Source: G963665185 sp049723905 (GTDB lineage Bacteria; Desulfobacterota; Desulfovibrionia; Desulfovibrionales; Desulfovibrionaceae). From it: a DNA stretch of 64,000 nucleotides. Of this stretch, positions 33,960 through 42,712 are shown in pieces; the first letter of the stretch is position 1; each line of letters starts with the position of its first letter. The position numbers and the translations under genes are program-made. The notes under the pieces were generated by a model. That model saw nothing but the letters and a program-made list of their open reading frames with translations. It was not told the DNA's origin and searched no databases. The DNA is taken from NCBI RefSeq assembly GCF_049723905.1, contig NZ_JBJKFD010000001.1, forward strand, positions 3,782,001 through 3,846,000, read 5' to 3'.

Positions 33960-34244
33960 GTGGCACGTATGAGATATTCAAAAGATTTCAAGTTGTCAGC
34001 GGCAAAGCTTGTTGTCGAACAAGGGTATTCCTTTTCTGAGGTTGCACAGCAGCTTGGCTGTAGCGGCTGGTCAGTTCGTGATTGGGTTAGAAAGTATCGT
34101 GCAAGTGGCGAACTTTCTCCCAGAGAGGAAAGCACGTCAGCTGCCAGCGATTATGCCAAGCTGAGGGACGAGAATGCCCGCCTGCGCATGGAGAATGAAA
34201 TTCTAAAAAAGGCAGCGGCGTACTTTGCAAAAGAGTCCCTGTAA
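33960..34244 (+). CDS. IS3-family OrfA (transposase DNA-binding subunit)
   Basis: A 94-residue protein with GTG start after AGGAG. It contains a helix-turn-helix (YSFSEVAQQLGCSGWSVRDWVRKY) and a C-terminal leucine-zipper-like coiled coil (KLRDENARLRMENEILKKAAAY), as in all IS3 OrfA proteins. A slippery AAAAAAG heptamer at 34205-34211 near its end allows a -1 shift into orfB. Confidence 0.92.
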   Translation: MARMRYSKDFKLSAAKLVVEQGYSFSEVAQQLGCSGWSVRDWVRKYRASGELSPREESTSAASDYAKLRDENARLRMENEILKKAAAYFAKESL

Positions 34245-35122
34245 AGTACGCGTGGATCGCAAAGCAAAGGGGACATTACCCGACGAAGGTTCTTTGCAAA
34301 GTTCTGTCCGTCAGCAGAAGCGGCTATTATGCGTGGGCAAGGCGAAAGCCCGGTAGACTGGCGTTGAAGCGGCAGCTGGTCCTTGCCGCAGCACAGAAGT
34401 CGTATCACGCCAGTAGGGGAATTTACGGCTATCGCAAGGTGCATATGGACGTCGTGGAGCAGGTTGGGTTTTGGTGTTGCCCGGAGACAGTGCGGCGGGT
34501 GCTGGCGGCTGCTGGACTGCAGTCCAAGTTGAAGCGAAAACATCGTTATCCCTGTCAAACTGGACCGAATCCGCCTGTGGCTGAAAACCATCTTTCACGA
34601 CAGTTTTTAGCCTCGGCACCGAATCAGAAATGGGCGTCGGACATTACGTATATTCCGACACGAGAAGGCTGGCTGTATCTTGCTGTTACTCTGGACATGT
34701 TCTCCAGACGCGTGGTGGGTTGGGCAATGTCGGAACGCGTGGACTCACATCTCGCCTGCAAGGCTCTGACAATGGCCGTTAAATCCAGATCCCCCAAAGC
34801 GGGATTGCTCCATCACAGCGACCAAGGCTGTCAATACACCAGCGAACTGTATAGAAAAGCCCTGAGTCAAAATGGAATGGTTTGTAGCATGAGCCGCAGG
34901 GGAAACTGCTGGGACAATGCCGTTGCAGAAACGTTTTTCAGCAAGCTGAAAAGGGAATGGGTAAATTGGAGCAGGTACCAGACCCGCTCCGAAGCCAAAC
35001 TGGATATCTTCATGTTCCTGGAAGGATTTTATAACAGGAAACGGCGGCATGCCGGAATCGGTTATAAAAGCCCGGTGGAATATGAAAACATCCACCAGGC
35101 TAAAAGTAACGTAGCGGACTAA
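34205..35122 (+). CDS. IS3-family OrfB (DDE transposase, made by -1 frameshift)
   Basis: The frame is open from the AAAAAAG slippery site to 35122 and lies in the -1 frame relative to orfA, so the transposase is an OrfAB fusion. The rve-type catalytic core shows the DDE triad: Asp in KWASDITYIPT, Asp in LLHHSDQGCQYTS and Glu in NAVAETFFSKLKRE. The C-terminal YNRKRRHAGIGYKSPVEYE is standard. The first ATG in this frame (34364) would omit the N-terminal HTH_21-like region, which supports the frameshift reading. Confidence 0.9.
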   Translation, partial: KKGSGVLCKRVPVKYAWIAKQRGHYPTKVLCKVLSVSRSGYYAWARRKPGRLALKRQLVLAAAQKSYHASRGIYGYRKVHMDVVEQVGFWCCPETVRRVLAAAGLQSKLKRKHRYPCQTGPNPPVAENHLSRQFLASAPNQKWASDITYIPTREGWLYLAVTLDMFSRRVVGWAMSERVDSHLACKALTMAVKSRSPKAGLLHHSDQGCQYTSELYRKALSQNGMVCSMSRRGNCWDNAVAETFFSKLKREWVNWSRYQTRSEAKLDIFMFLEGFYNRKRRHAGIGYKSPVEYENIHQAKSNVAD

Positions 35123-35252
35123 CCTCTCAGAGAATGTCCATTTTTTATATGGCACTTCATTGCTCTATGATAATCAAATTTGAAACAGCTGTTTTGTGGT
35201 CCAACAAAGCTCCATTTCGTTACTGATCGCATCTCACAAAGGTGGGCAGGGG

Positions 35253-35279
35253 AAGGGAGCGGTGGAGGACCGCTCCCTT
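35253..35279 (-). terminator. Hairpin after the molybdoenzyme operon
   Basis: An 11-bp perfect stem (AAGGGAGCGGT / ACCGCTCCCTT) with a 5-base loop, 14 bases after the stop codon of the membrane-anchor gene. The T tract is weak. Confidence 0.65.
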
Positions 35280-35292
35280 CGAGCAAGGTGGA

Positions 35293-36084
35293 TTAATAAA
35301 GGCCACCCATATTTGTCGCCGTATGGAGTGTATCGACAAAGAACCCGGCGCGACCGATAAGTTCGCCGATGAGGACGAGGACCGGAAGCCATACGGGGAT
35401 GTGCTTGGACTTCCAAATGACCGCAAGGCTGACTCCCAGGATAGCGAGATGTGCCCAGTAGAAGCCGGAGGCAAACCACGCCTCGCCGGTCATGTGCATA
35501 ACCGTGCCGCCGGAGATCCAGACGCACGGGGCCACCAGGTAGAGGACCAGGCCGACCACGAGAGCGCCGGTGAAGATGCGGGCCATGAGAGGTTGCAGTT
35601 TACCACTCGCGAACCAGCCGCCAAATCCTGAGCCGAGGATGACGGCGGAGGTCAGGAAAAAGGCAGTGGGCAGTGCGTTGTTGAGGGCAGGCAGCGCCGG
35701 GGGCGCATAGGTCATGCCCGCCGAGCAGATCACGCCGAGGCCGAGGATGGCTCCGAGCCAGGCCAGTGAGGCCTTGCCGCCCATGCCTGAGACCAGCACG
35801 GCAATCGTGGCCACGCCCATGAACAGACCGGCGAAGAGGACTTCTCGGCTGAGCCAGGCCGTACCGAGATGCACCAGGGCCGTGGGCGCACCCAGAGGAT
35901 GACCGAGGTGGAACAGGGAGCCTAACAGTCCCACCATCATGAGGCCGGCGATCAACATCCATTCTTTTCTGGCGTCGGTGGTGGTGCCGCCGGAAGTAGT
36001 GCGCACGACGCGCATCATGGTCAGGCCGATGGCGGCTTGGGACAGAACGGTAAACAGTACAAGTGGTAATTCCATGGATTGCAT
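35293..36084 (-). CDS. DmsC-like membrane anchor subunit of a DMSO reductase-family enzyme
   Basis: A 263-residue integral membrane protein starting at MQSMELPLVLFTVLSQ (ATG ending at 36084; GAGG upstream). About eight hydrophobic spans are visible; LFHLGHPLGAP and the SREVLFAGLF segment are hallmarks of the DmsC family. It anchors the catalytic and Fe-S subunits and takes electrons from menaquinol without binding haem. It begins two bases after the Fe-S subunit gene. It is somewhat shorter than E. coli DmsC. Confidence 0.88.
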   Translation of the reverse strand: MQSMELPLVLFTVLSQAAIGLTMMRVVRTTSGGTTTDARKEWMLIAGLMMVGLLGSLFHLGHPLGAPTALVHLGTAWLSREVLFAGLFMGVATIAVLVSGMGGKASLAWLGAILGLGVICSAGMTYAPPALPALNNALPTAFFLTSAVILGSGFGGWFASGKLQPLMARIFTGALVVGLVLYLVAPCVWISGGTVMHMTGEAWFASGFYWAHLAILGVSLAVIWKSKHIPVWLPVLVLIGELIGRAGFFVDTLHTATNMGGLY

Positions 36085-36086
36085 GT

Positions 36087-36647
36087 CTACCTCCTCACTA
36101 TTTTGGGCATTTTCGGCAGGATGAACCGGGTCGACGGATTGAGCTCCTCCATCTTGGGGTATCCCGCAGGGTATTGGATTTGATTGGTCTGCTGTGTGTC
36201 GGCCAGGTCGATCAGTTGCAGGGCCTTGGTCGGGCAGGACTGTACACAAACGGGCTTCAGGCCCGCGTCGAGCCGCTCGTGGCAGAAGCTGCACTTCTCT
36301 GCGCGCTTCTCCACAGGGTTGTACTTCGGAGCGCCGTAAGGGCAGGAGCGGATACAATTGCCGCAGCCGATACATTTCTCCTGATGGTGGACAACCACGC
36401 CGTCTTCCTCACGCTTGGTGTAGGCATTTACCGGACAGACGTTGAGGCAGGCCGGATTCTCGCAGTGATTGCAGGCTAGGGAAAGAAACGCTCGCTCGCG
36501 GTGCGGGTAGATTTCCTCGGACAGCGGATAGACCTGCCGCCAGATGATTCCCTCGACCTGATGGTAATAGTTCCGGCAGGCCATGGCGCAGGTGAAGCAG
36601 CCGATGCACCGCTCGGTATCAACCAGAAACGCATATTGCTTTTTCAT
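36087..36647 (-). CDS. DmsB-like ferredoxin subunit with four [4Fe-4S] clusters
   Basis: A 186-residue protein; ATG ending at 36647 is preferred (AGGAG seven bases upstream). Four Cys clusters are visible: CIGCFTCAMAC, CNHCENPACLNVCP, CIGCGNCIRSCP and CSFCHERLDAGLKPVCVQSCP. This is the DmsB/PsrB-type electron-transfer subunit linking the membrane anchor to the molybdopterin subunit. It has no signal peptide and would be carried across the membrane with the Tat-exported catalytic subunit. It sits 11 bases after the catalytic subunit gene. Confidence 0.93.
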   Translation of the reverse strand: MKKQYAFLVDTERCIGCFTCAMACRNYYHQVEGIIWRQVYPLSEEIYPHRERAFLSLACNHCENPACLNVCPVNAYTKREEDGVVVHHQEKCIGCGNCIRSCPYGAPKYNPVEKRAEKCSFCHERLDAGLKPVCVQSCPTKALQLIDLADTQQTNQIQYPAGYPKMEELNPSTRFILPKMPKIVRR

Positions 36648-36658
36648 TGTCACGCTCC

Positions 36659-38905
36659 TTAGACCCTTTCGATGTCGGCGAACTGGTCATGAATGGCCAC
36701 GCCGGGGGCACCGGCCTTGTACGCGCCCATGTCGGCGGATTCGTCGTCCACGAGGTTCTGGACGTTGAAGCTCCACCCCTTGCCGAACCATGCCTCGTAG
36801 ATGAGCAGGCAGTTCTCGGCCACGTTGTCGGTCAGTTTGACCCTGGCCTTTTCCTCGCCCACCTTGTTGAAGACGCGGACCATGTCGAGGTCGGCGATGC
36901 CCTTCCCGGCGGCAGTCTTGGGGTGCATGTAGACGAACGGCTCCTTGTTGTACTCCTTCATCCAGTCAAGGTTGACGAATTGGGAGTGGATGCCGAACTT
37001 GGTATGCGGTGTGAGCAGGCGGAATTTGTCGTACTCTTTACGCCTTTCCTTGAATTCCGGCAGTGCCTTGTGTCCGTGTTCAGCACACAGCTCGGACTTG
37101 AATTCGTATTTGCCCGAGGGGGTGCCGAACTTCTTGTCGTGCCATGATGCGGAGGAGGCCAGCTTGGCCTTGATTGGGCCCTTTTGGAGCTCCGTCCAAT
37201 CCTTCATGCCGAAGAGATCGTAGATGCCCTGGTTGAATTCTTTTTTCGTCCATTCCTTTCCATCGATCTTGGTGGGCAGAGTACAGGAGCCGGGCGAGAG
37301 TTCGTTCATCTTTTTGGACAGGGCCGCGCCAATTTCGAGATTGGATTTCGCCTCATGCATGGGCTTGATGGCCTGTTCGTTGATGCTGAGCCAGTAGTGC
37401 CAGTAGGAGGCGTTCACGGTCCATTCCTCGAACAGGGTGGTGACCGGCAGCACGATGTCGGAATTGGCCACGGTCTCGGTGAAGAACTGTTCCACGGAGA
37501 CGACCATCTCGAGCGTGTCGAATGCCTTTTCCAGTTTTGGCCTGTCAAAGTCCTGGGCAAACGGGTTCTTGCAGGAGATCCACATCATGCGGATAGCCGG
37601 ATCCTTGGTGTCCAGAATGGCCTGGGCCGTCTTGTTGATATTTACGGTGCGGTCGGAGTAGCTCGTCTTCTGATCTTCGGCCATGTGGAATTCGCCCTTC
37701 ATGGCCTCGCCCACGTAGCCCACGGAACCTTCGGGCTGCTTCTGGATGAAGGCATTGTAGTTGAATCCCCAGGTTTGCAGGTGCCCGTAGCGGGCGCCGC
37801 CGCCTACTTTGCCCACGTTGCCGGTCATGGCGACCAGGGCATCGATGGAGCGGACGGACGCGCCGCCGTTGGTGTGGCGCTGCATGCCATATCCTATCCA
37901 GATGGTGGCGGGGTCGGCAGTGGCGAATTCCTCGGCAACTTCCATTATTTCCTGCGCCGGGATGCCACTCTGCTCGGCGGCCCATTCAACCGTCACGTTG
38001 TCGCGCAGATAGTTGGCGAATTCATCAAAGCCATGGGCGTAATTATCGACAAAGTCGCGGTCGACCAATCCCTTGTCCAGGATGTGCTTGGCCATGCCGA
38101 GGGCCAGCGCGCCGTCGCTGGCGGTCTTGGTCTGCCAGTAAACGTCGCCCTTGGCTGCGGTCTGGGTAAAGACCGGGTCGATGACCACGACCTTGGCTCC
38201 GCGACGTTGGGCCCTTTGGATGAATTTCATGGTATGTACAGAACACCAGGCGGGGTTGGCGCCCCAGATGATTATGTATCGTGCCTTGACCATGTCCTCG
38301 GGATCGTTGCACCACATGTTGCCCAAGTCATAGTTCTGGGCATCAATGCCGGCGGGCCAGCATGGGGTGCCCACGAAACGGGTGGTGTAGCCCAATGAAG
38401 ACATCAGGCCTTCGACTCCGTAATTGGTGATGCCGAAGTTGCCGGAATATTTTGTCATGCCAAGACCCAACAGGCTGCCGTCACGCTCTTTGAGCTCCAT
38501 GATCTTCTTGGCGATCATGTCCATGGCTTCATCCCAGGACACCCGGCGCCACTTGCCGGAGCGGCGGCCGTCCTGGACCATGGGATACTTGATGCGGTCC
38601 GGACTGTAGGGGCGGCGGGTATAGGAATACCCTTTCACACACAGACCGCCGTCGGTGAAGGTGGATTCGGGTGCACCTTCGATGAACTGGATGACACCGT
38701 CCTTGACGTAGGTCTTGATGCTGCATGTGTCGTAACAGTTTCTGGGGCAGGCGTTACGGAATACCTGGTAATCGCCTGCGTTGAACGCCGCAGCTTCGGC
38801 GGTGCCGGGCACAAGCAGTTTGCAGGGCAGCATGGCGGCAGCGCCTGCCACCACGATTCCTTTCAGGAACCCGCGCCTGCTCAGGGTGTTTTTTGCATCA
38901 GCCAT
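36659..38905 (-). CDS. DMSO reductase-family molybdopterin oxidoreductase, catalytic subunit
   Basis: A 748-residue protein with Tat signal SRRGFLKGIVVAGAAAM. The N-terminal [4Fe-4S] motif is CPRNCYDTC...GGLCVKGYS. Molybdopterin-binding elements follow (IIIWGANPAWCSVHTMKF, GYGMQRHTNGGASVR, NSDIVLPVTTLFEEW). The position of the metal ligand appears to fall in GTPCWPAGID, where a Cys is present; classical DMSO reductases have Ser. If that Cys is the ligand, the enzyme belongs nearer to polysulfide/thiosulfate or other sulfur/oxyanion reductases. It forms an operon with ferredoxin and anchor subunits and a chaperone. Confidence 0.9.
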   Translation of the reverse strand: MADAKNTLSRRGFLKGIVVAGAAAMLPCKLLVPGTAEAAAFNAGDYQVFRNACPRNCYDTCSIKTYVKDGVIQFIEGAPESTFTDGGLCVKGYSYTRRPYSPDRIKYPMVQDGRRSGKWRRVSWDEAMDMIAKKIMELKERDGSLLGLGMTKYSGNFGITNYGVEGLMSSLGYTTRFVGTPCWPAGIDAQNYDLGNMWCNDPEDMVKARYIIIWGANPAWCSVHTMKFIQRAQRRGAKVVVIDPVFTQTAAKGDVYWQTKTASDGALALGMAKHILDKGLVDRDFVDNYAHGFDEFANYLRDNVTVEWAAEQSGIPAQEIMEVAEEFATADPATIWIGYGMQRHTNGGASVRSIDALVAMTGNVGKVGGGARYGHLQTWGFNYNAFIQKQPEGSVGYVGEAMKGEFHMAEDQKTSYSDRTVNINKTAQAILDTKDPAIRMMWISCKNPFAQDFDRPKLEKAFDTLEMVVSVEQFFTETVANSDIVLPVTTLFEEWTVNASYWHYWLSINEQAIKPMHEAKSNLEIGAALSKKMNELSPGSCTLPTKIDGKEWTKKEFNQGIYDLFGMKDWTELQKGPIKAKLASSASWHDKKFGTPSGKYEFKSELCAEHGHKALPEFKERRKEYDKFRLLTPHTKFGIHSQFVNLDWMKEYNKEPFVYMHPKTAAGKGIADLDMVRVFNKVGEEKARVKLTDNVAENCLLIYEAWFGKGWSFNVQNLVDDESADMGAYKAGAPGVAIHDQFADIERV

Positions 38906-38940
38906 TTTTTCCTCCTCTCAATCTTCGTTGAAAGTTTCCC

Positions 38941-39495
38941 TTACTCTTCAGTGCAGCCCGTTTCGGCCCGTGCCGATTCGAGCCACATGGTCAGAGCCTC
39001 CACCGCCATGAGAACCGGTTCGCTTACATCCTTCTGCTTCCTCACAGCCGCGGCAAAATGGGGAATCCAACCGCTCAAGTGGTCGCCGATGAACCACGTC
39101 CGCAGCAGCCCGGTGGCTTCGTCCTCGGTGCTCATGCTGCCGAGTGCCGCGGCGGCGTCCAGTTCATAGGCGAGATGGTCGTCGGGTGTGGCGTTTTTAT
39201 TGGGGACCTCCAGGCCGAGGGCGCGGTAGGCGTCCCGCACTTCAAGCGTGGCCTTACCCATCAGCAGCGGTTCCTCTGCGTAAGCGGAGGCATACAGCGG
39301 TGCCGGGATGGCGGCCGGGCCGACGAACAGCCGGTTGAAGTCGTATTCGACCTCACGCCAGTCCGCGTCGGTATCGATGGACAGGTTGAAATATCGGCTG
39401 ATGCTGGAAGAGGACTTTTTCAAATCCTCGGCATCCACCGATGCGAAGAAGTCCCGGAGAGCAGGCGCCTGTTGGGAAAATAGGGTGTTATCCAT
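38941..39495 (-). CDS. TorD/DmsD-family maturation chaperone
   Basis: A 184-residue all-helical protein with the family signature around YDFNRLFVGPAAIPAPLYASAYAEE (E-x-x-x-x-F-x-G-P) and a C-terminal DHLSGWIPHFAAAV matching the family's D-H-x-x-x-E-L region. It holds the catalytic subunit during molybdopterin insertion and binds its Tat signal. First gene of the operon, 35 bases before the catalytic subunit gene. Confidence 0.9.
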   Translation of the reverse strand: MDNTLFSQQAPALRDFFASVDAEDLKKSSSSISRYFNLSIDTDADWREVEYDFNRLFVGPAAIPAPLYASAYAEEPLLMGKATLEVRDAYRALGLEVPNKNATPDDHLAYELDAAAALGSMSTEDEATGLLRTWFIGDHLSGWIPHFAAAVRKQKDVSEPVLMAVEALTMWLESARAETGCTEE

Positions 39496-39591
39496 AAATT
39501 AGATTCCTCCACTAACCAGAATACTGATTCCACTGTAGAATAGTATTATTTTTGGGGAGGCGGGATAACAGACGGGAAAATGGGGATAGAA

Positions 39592-39611
39592 TGGGTATGT
39601 CTAACTACCCA
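39592..39611. promoter_or_regulatory. TGGGTA-N8-TACCCA palindrome upstream of the molybdoenzyme operon
   Basis: A perfect 6-bp inverted repeat about 100 bases upstream of the chaperone start, right after the LuxR-type gene. TACCCA recurs twice (40965-40970 and 40976-40981) upstream of the LuxR-type gene itself, pointing to a shared operator. Confidence 0.55.
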
Positions 39612-39612
39612 G

Positions 39613-40947
39613 TCAGAAGGGGGCTCCATGGGTCTTGAGATGGGCGTAAAGGCTGACGCTCTTGCCGTGCAGGCCGAGCTTGCGGCGGATGTTTTTCCTG
39701 TGAGTCTGGACGGTTTCGAGGGAGATGTTGAGGCTTCCGGCTATGTCCTTGGAGGGATATCCGGCCTGGATGAATTGGCACACGCGTGTTTCCATGTGGG
39801 TCAGTTTGAGCAGCATCGGGTCGGAGGCGGAGCTGCCGGGAGCCAGGCGGACCAATTGATCCTTGGCTACGGTGATATAGCCCTTGCGGATGGCGGCGTC
39901 CTCTTCGTTTTCGATCCTATCCAGGGCGGGGATCACCTGATTGTTGACCTTGGCCGAGACCTCGTTGAGCAGCTCGTCCCGTTCCTTGTCAATGCTTTGC
40001 AGCACGTTGCGCAAGGTGATGTTCATCTCCTCGAGCTGTTCCTTTTCCTTGCGCAGAGCCTCGGTCCGTTCGGATACCACTCGCTCAAGGGTTTCACGCT
40101 GAACGGCATGAGCAGTGACGTTGGTCAGCATGATCATATACTCGTCGCTGGCCATGCTGACGTTGCCGATGGGCGTGATCTGCATGCGGTAAACAACATC
40201 TTCGCTGAATGGACTCATCTCGCAGGATATGCCGGCCGGATAGTATTTGAGGAGATCTTCGATGGATTGTCCTTCCATGGAAAGGACCTCCCAGACGGGC
40301 ATGCCAAGTACGGCCTTTTCGGAAATCACTTCCTCAACCGTCTTGTTGACGCTGGTGACGGTGCCGACGCTGTTCACCACCATGATGAGATCGGATGTCG
40401 AATCCAGTATGTTCTCGTAGCGGCACTTTTCCAACGTGATGAGTCGATTGGCCTCGTCCAGTCTTTGGGAGGCGATATCGGGCAAGGTTTGGGTCCAATC
40501 TCTGACAAAGAGCACTTCCAGCGCGTCGCCGTACAATTTGAGAAGCCGCCGGGCCTGCACCTTGCTTTCGTAGGAGCCTTCCAGTTTTTCGATAACATCG
40601 ATGAGGCTGTGAATGAAGGTTTTGAAACAGCCGAGATACATGTCGGCCGTGATGCCCCGCATACGATGTCGTCGGGCCGATTCGATCTGGCGCTGTCCCC
40701 AATCATCCTCGTGACGAATGAGCCATGAAAAGTCCGGAGCTGTGATTCCCTTGTCCCAATGCTGCCGCATCGGTGTCAGGATGTCGTTAAGGGCCAGCAG
40801 ACAGTCATCCCGCTTGGCTGTAGTATGTTCAAGATATCCGGCATGTTCCATTCGGATCGACCAGCGTTCGAGGAAAAACTCCTCTTCGTTCACCAGCGCT
40901 TCGATCATGTCCCAGGGATGCATCTGTTGTTTGTTTCGACGTTTCAC
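39613..40947 (-). CDS. PAS domain LuxR-type transcriptional regulator
   Basis: A 444-residue cytoplasmic protein. The helical N-terminus (residues ~20-170, with WDKGITAPDFSWLIRHED) resembles the globin-like/RsbR-type sensor module; 180-290 is a PAS domain (NILDSTSDLIMVVNSVGTVTSVN); 300-345 is a coiled coil; the C-terminus is a LuxR/GerE helix-turn-helix (TRVCQFIQAGYPSKDIAGSL...VQTHRKNIRRKLGL). There is no kinase domain. It lies directly upstream of the molybdoenzyme operon on the same strand and shares a TACCCA motif with it, so it is the probable activator. The start is a GTG with GGGGAG upstream. Confidence 0.85.
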   Translation of the reverse strand: MKRRNKQQMHPWDMIEALVNEEEFFLERWSIRMEHAGYLEHTTAKRDDCLLALNDILTPMRQHWDKGITAPDFSWLIRHEDDWGQRQIESARRHRMRGITADMYLGCFKTFIHSLIDVIEKLEGSYESKVQARRLLKLYGDALEVLFVRDWTQTLPDIASQRLDEANRLITLEKCRYENILDSTSDLIMVVNSVGTVTSVNKTVEEVISEKAVLGMPVWEVLSMEGQSIEDLLKYYPAGISCEMSPFSEDVVYRMQITPIGNVSMASDEYMIMLTNVTAHAVQRETLERVVSERTEALRKEKEQLEEMNITLRNVLQSIDKERDELLNEVSAKVNNQVIPALDRIENEEDAAIRKGYITVAKDQLVRLAPGSSASDPMLLKLTHMETRVCQFIQAGYPSKDIAGSLNISLETVQTHRKNIRRKLGLHGKSVSLYAHLKTHGAPF

Positions 40948-40964
40948 GGCTTCTCCCCACAGTC

Positions 40965-40981
40965 TACCCAGTGGCTACCCA
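40965..40981. promoter_or_regulatory. Direct TACCCA repeats upstream of the LuxR-type gene
   Basis: TACCCA occurs twice, 11 bp apart, about 20 bases before the start of the LuxR-type gene. The same hexamer forms the palindrome at 39592, consistent with autoregulation. Confidence 0.5.
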
Positions 40982-41019
40982 AGCCTTGCAATATACGTCG
41001 TCTGGCTTATTATCAAGGT

Positions 41020-41439
41020 ATGAAAAACCACACTTGCAACAAACCCACCCCCATGCTTTTCGGTCTGCTCCTGTTTGTCGGAGTGATTCTTTTTGCTGGT
41101 TCTGCCTGGGCGACATGGCATAGCGGCCCGGTGGCGGATGCCGAACTGAACGTTGACGGTGAATTGCGAACCGGTCAGCCGGTCTCGGTCCTCTTCGATC
41201 TCAAGGGGTACACAATTCCCAACGGATCTTACACGTCCATCAACGTTCGATTCGCGGCAATGCCCGAAGGCCCCGAGCCCAAGGTCCAGACTGGTTATCC
41301 CAGAACAATACTGGTTTTCCGTACCCCCGGCACCTATCGAATCACCTTCATTCTCAATGAGGTCAGCAAGCCAAGTTGTGGGGGGGTGGATGCCAAGTTG
41401 TTGATGGAAAAAACTATCGAACTTCAGATTGCAGAATAA
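41020..41439 (+). CDS. Exported protein of unknown function
   Basis: A 139-residue protein with a clear Sec signal (MLFGLLLFVGVILFAGSAWA). The mature part is beta-rich (ADAELNVDGELRTGQPVSVLF; RTILVFRTPGTYRITFILNEV) and looks like an immunoglobulin-like or YtkA-type fold with a single CGG near the C-terminus. Divergent from the LuxR-type regulator, 72 bases away. Its position suggests a link to the molybdoenzyme system but there is no direct evidence. No family recognised. Confidence 0.7.
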   Translation: MKNHTCNKPTPMLFGLLLFVGVILFAGSAWATWHSGPVADAELNVDGELRTGQPVSVLFDLKGYTIPNGSYTSINVRFAAMPEGPEPKVQTGYPRTILVFRTPGTYRITFILNEVSKPSCGGVDAKLLMEKTIELQIAE

Positions 41440-41514
41440 GAGCTGAATGACTCATGCCTCCACCAGCTAACCCCAACCTCAGCGGGACCGAGCTCTAACT
41501 ATCATTCATCACCT

Positions 41515-42525
41515 CTAACGAATCAAAAACGACTTCTTTCGCTGAACCTGTTCACGCCAGTAATTAAGAAGATCCCGCATCGTCTGTTCAAAGGGTATTT
41601 CCGGCTTCCAACCTGTAACTGCCTTGAATTTTGTTGTGTTTGGAACTTGCAGATCAGCATCTATCGGGCGTAGGCGCTCTTGCTCTGTTTCGACCTGAAT
41701 ATCCTTAACCGAAGACATTGAAAGAAGTGTGTCCAACATCTCCCTGATAGAGCAGGTATATGTTCCGCCTATGTTATAATAGGCACCGGCAACAGGATTG
41801 ACTGTCACCAGCATATAATACGCTCTGACCGCATCGCGTACATCAGCAAAGGTGCGAAGGGAGTTCAGATTACCTGTTTTAACAACAGGCGGAATCAGTC
41901 CTGCCTCTATCATGGCTATCTGTTTAGCGAATGTAGATTCCGCAAAAACATCACCCCTTCGCGGCCCTGTATGTGTAAACATGCGAGTTGTCATAACCTG
42001 CATATCATAGGCTTCAGCATAATGACGTCCAAGCAAATCAGTTCCGACCTTGGAAATGGCATAAGGAGACGCTGGATGAAATGTACATTCCTCATCAATG
42101 GGTAGTTTTTCCTTGGAAACACGTCCAAAAACCTCTGATGAAGCACACACATGGGTTATGGCTTTGATCTTATTCTTCCGTAAAGCCTCAAGCACATTTG
42201 CTGTTCCTTGGATGTTTGTTTCCAACGTATCCAAAGGTGAATCAAAACTAGTCTTGGGGTAGCTTTGCGCTGCGAGGTGAAAAACATAATCTGGTCTGGC
42301 AGTCACAACAGCTTCATGAATTGAAATATAATCACGCAAATCCCCGTAGACCAATTGAATGCGATCCTTGTTATTTATACGAGAAAGCAGATGATCAATA
42401 TTATCCAAAGGACTACGCCATCTGCAAAGTCCGTAGATTTCCCAATCCGTATTTTTAAGAAGATAGTCAGCAAGATGCGAACCGACCATGCCCGTAATTC
42501 CTGTTATGAATGCTCGCTTAGTCAT
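41515..42525 (-). CDS. NAD(P)-dependent nucleotide-sugar epimerase/dehydratase (GDP-mannose 4,6-dehydratase-like)
   Basis: A 336-residue short-chain dehydrogenase. Residues 5-15 are the Rossmann motif GITGMVGSHLA; the catalytic region has SSEVFG with Ser/Ser-Glu and the YxxxK pair in SPYAISKVGTD. The overall pattern (GRVSKEKLPIDEECTFHP, RMFTHTGPRRG, RTFADVRDAVRAY) is that of GDP-mannose dehydratase and related GDP-6-deoxymannose reductases. No other sugar genes are near. The gene is visibly AT-richer than its neighbours, and it abuts a RAYT transposase, so it may have been acquired. It would act in the cytoplasm on a GDP-linked sugar for surface polysaccharide. Confidence 0.85.
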   Translation of the reverse strand: MTKRAFITGITGMVGSHLADYLLKNTDWEIYGLCRWRSPLDNIDHLLSRINNKDRIQLVYGDLRDYISIHEAVVTARPDYVFHLAAQSYPKTSFDSPLDTLETNIQGTANVLEALRKNKIKAITHVCASSEVFGRVSKEKLPIDEECTFHPASPYAISKVGTDLLGRHYAEAYDMQVMTTRMFTHTGPRRGDVFAESTFAKQIAMIEAGLIPPVVKTGNLNSLRTFADVRDAVRAYYMLVTVNPVAGAYYNIGGTYTCSIREMLDTLLSMSSVKDIQVETEQERLRPIDADLQVPNTTKFKAVTGWKPEIPFEQTMRDLLNYWREQVQRKKSFLIR

Positions 42526-42665
42526 ATGAAAATCTCACAATAAAAATTAATAGACACAGCCGCTCATTAGAAAGTCCTAATCATTCCGAGTCCAATAGCG
42601 CAAATTTATGCGGATATCCGGCAATATTCAAATCCAATGTTTCACCATTAAAACGCAAACGGAAA

Positions 42666-42695
42666 AAGGGGTTACGGTTTTCACCGTAACCCCTT
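42666..42695 (-). terminator. Terminator after the RAYT gene
   Basis: A 13-bp perfect stem (AAGGGGTTACGGT / ACCGTAACCCCTT) closed by a GAAA tetraloop on the minus strand and followed by a T run. It ends the RAYT transcript and could also serve the epimerase promoter region as insulation. Confidence 0.8.
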
Positions 42696-42712
42696 GATCT
42701 TCAGAGTTAAGA

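Larger units (their letters stand above)
33895..35159 (+). mobile_element. IS3-family insertion sequence (1265 bp)
   Basis: Long imperfect terminal inverted repeats: TGAAGTGCC at 33895 and GGCACTTCA ending at 35159, with further matched blocks (GGACA, GAGAGGTTA) inward over about 40 bp. They bound overlapping orfA and orfB. No clear target duplication is visible because the insertion is in already degraded sequence. Confidence 0.85.

Noticed and set aside
39580..40728. Plus-strand ORF of 382 codons opposite the LuxR-type gene
   Set aside because: The minus strand carries PAS and LuxR motifs with a ribosome site; the plus-strand product is compositionally odd and unrecognisable.
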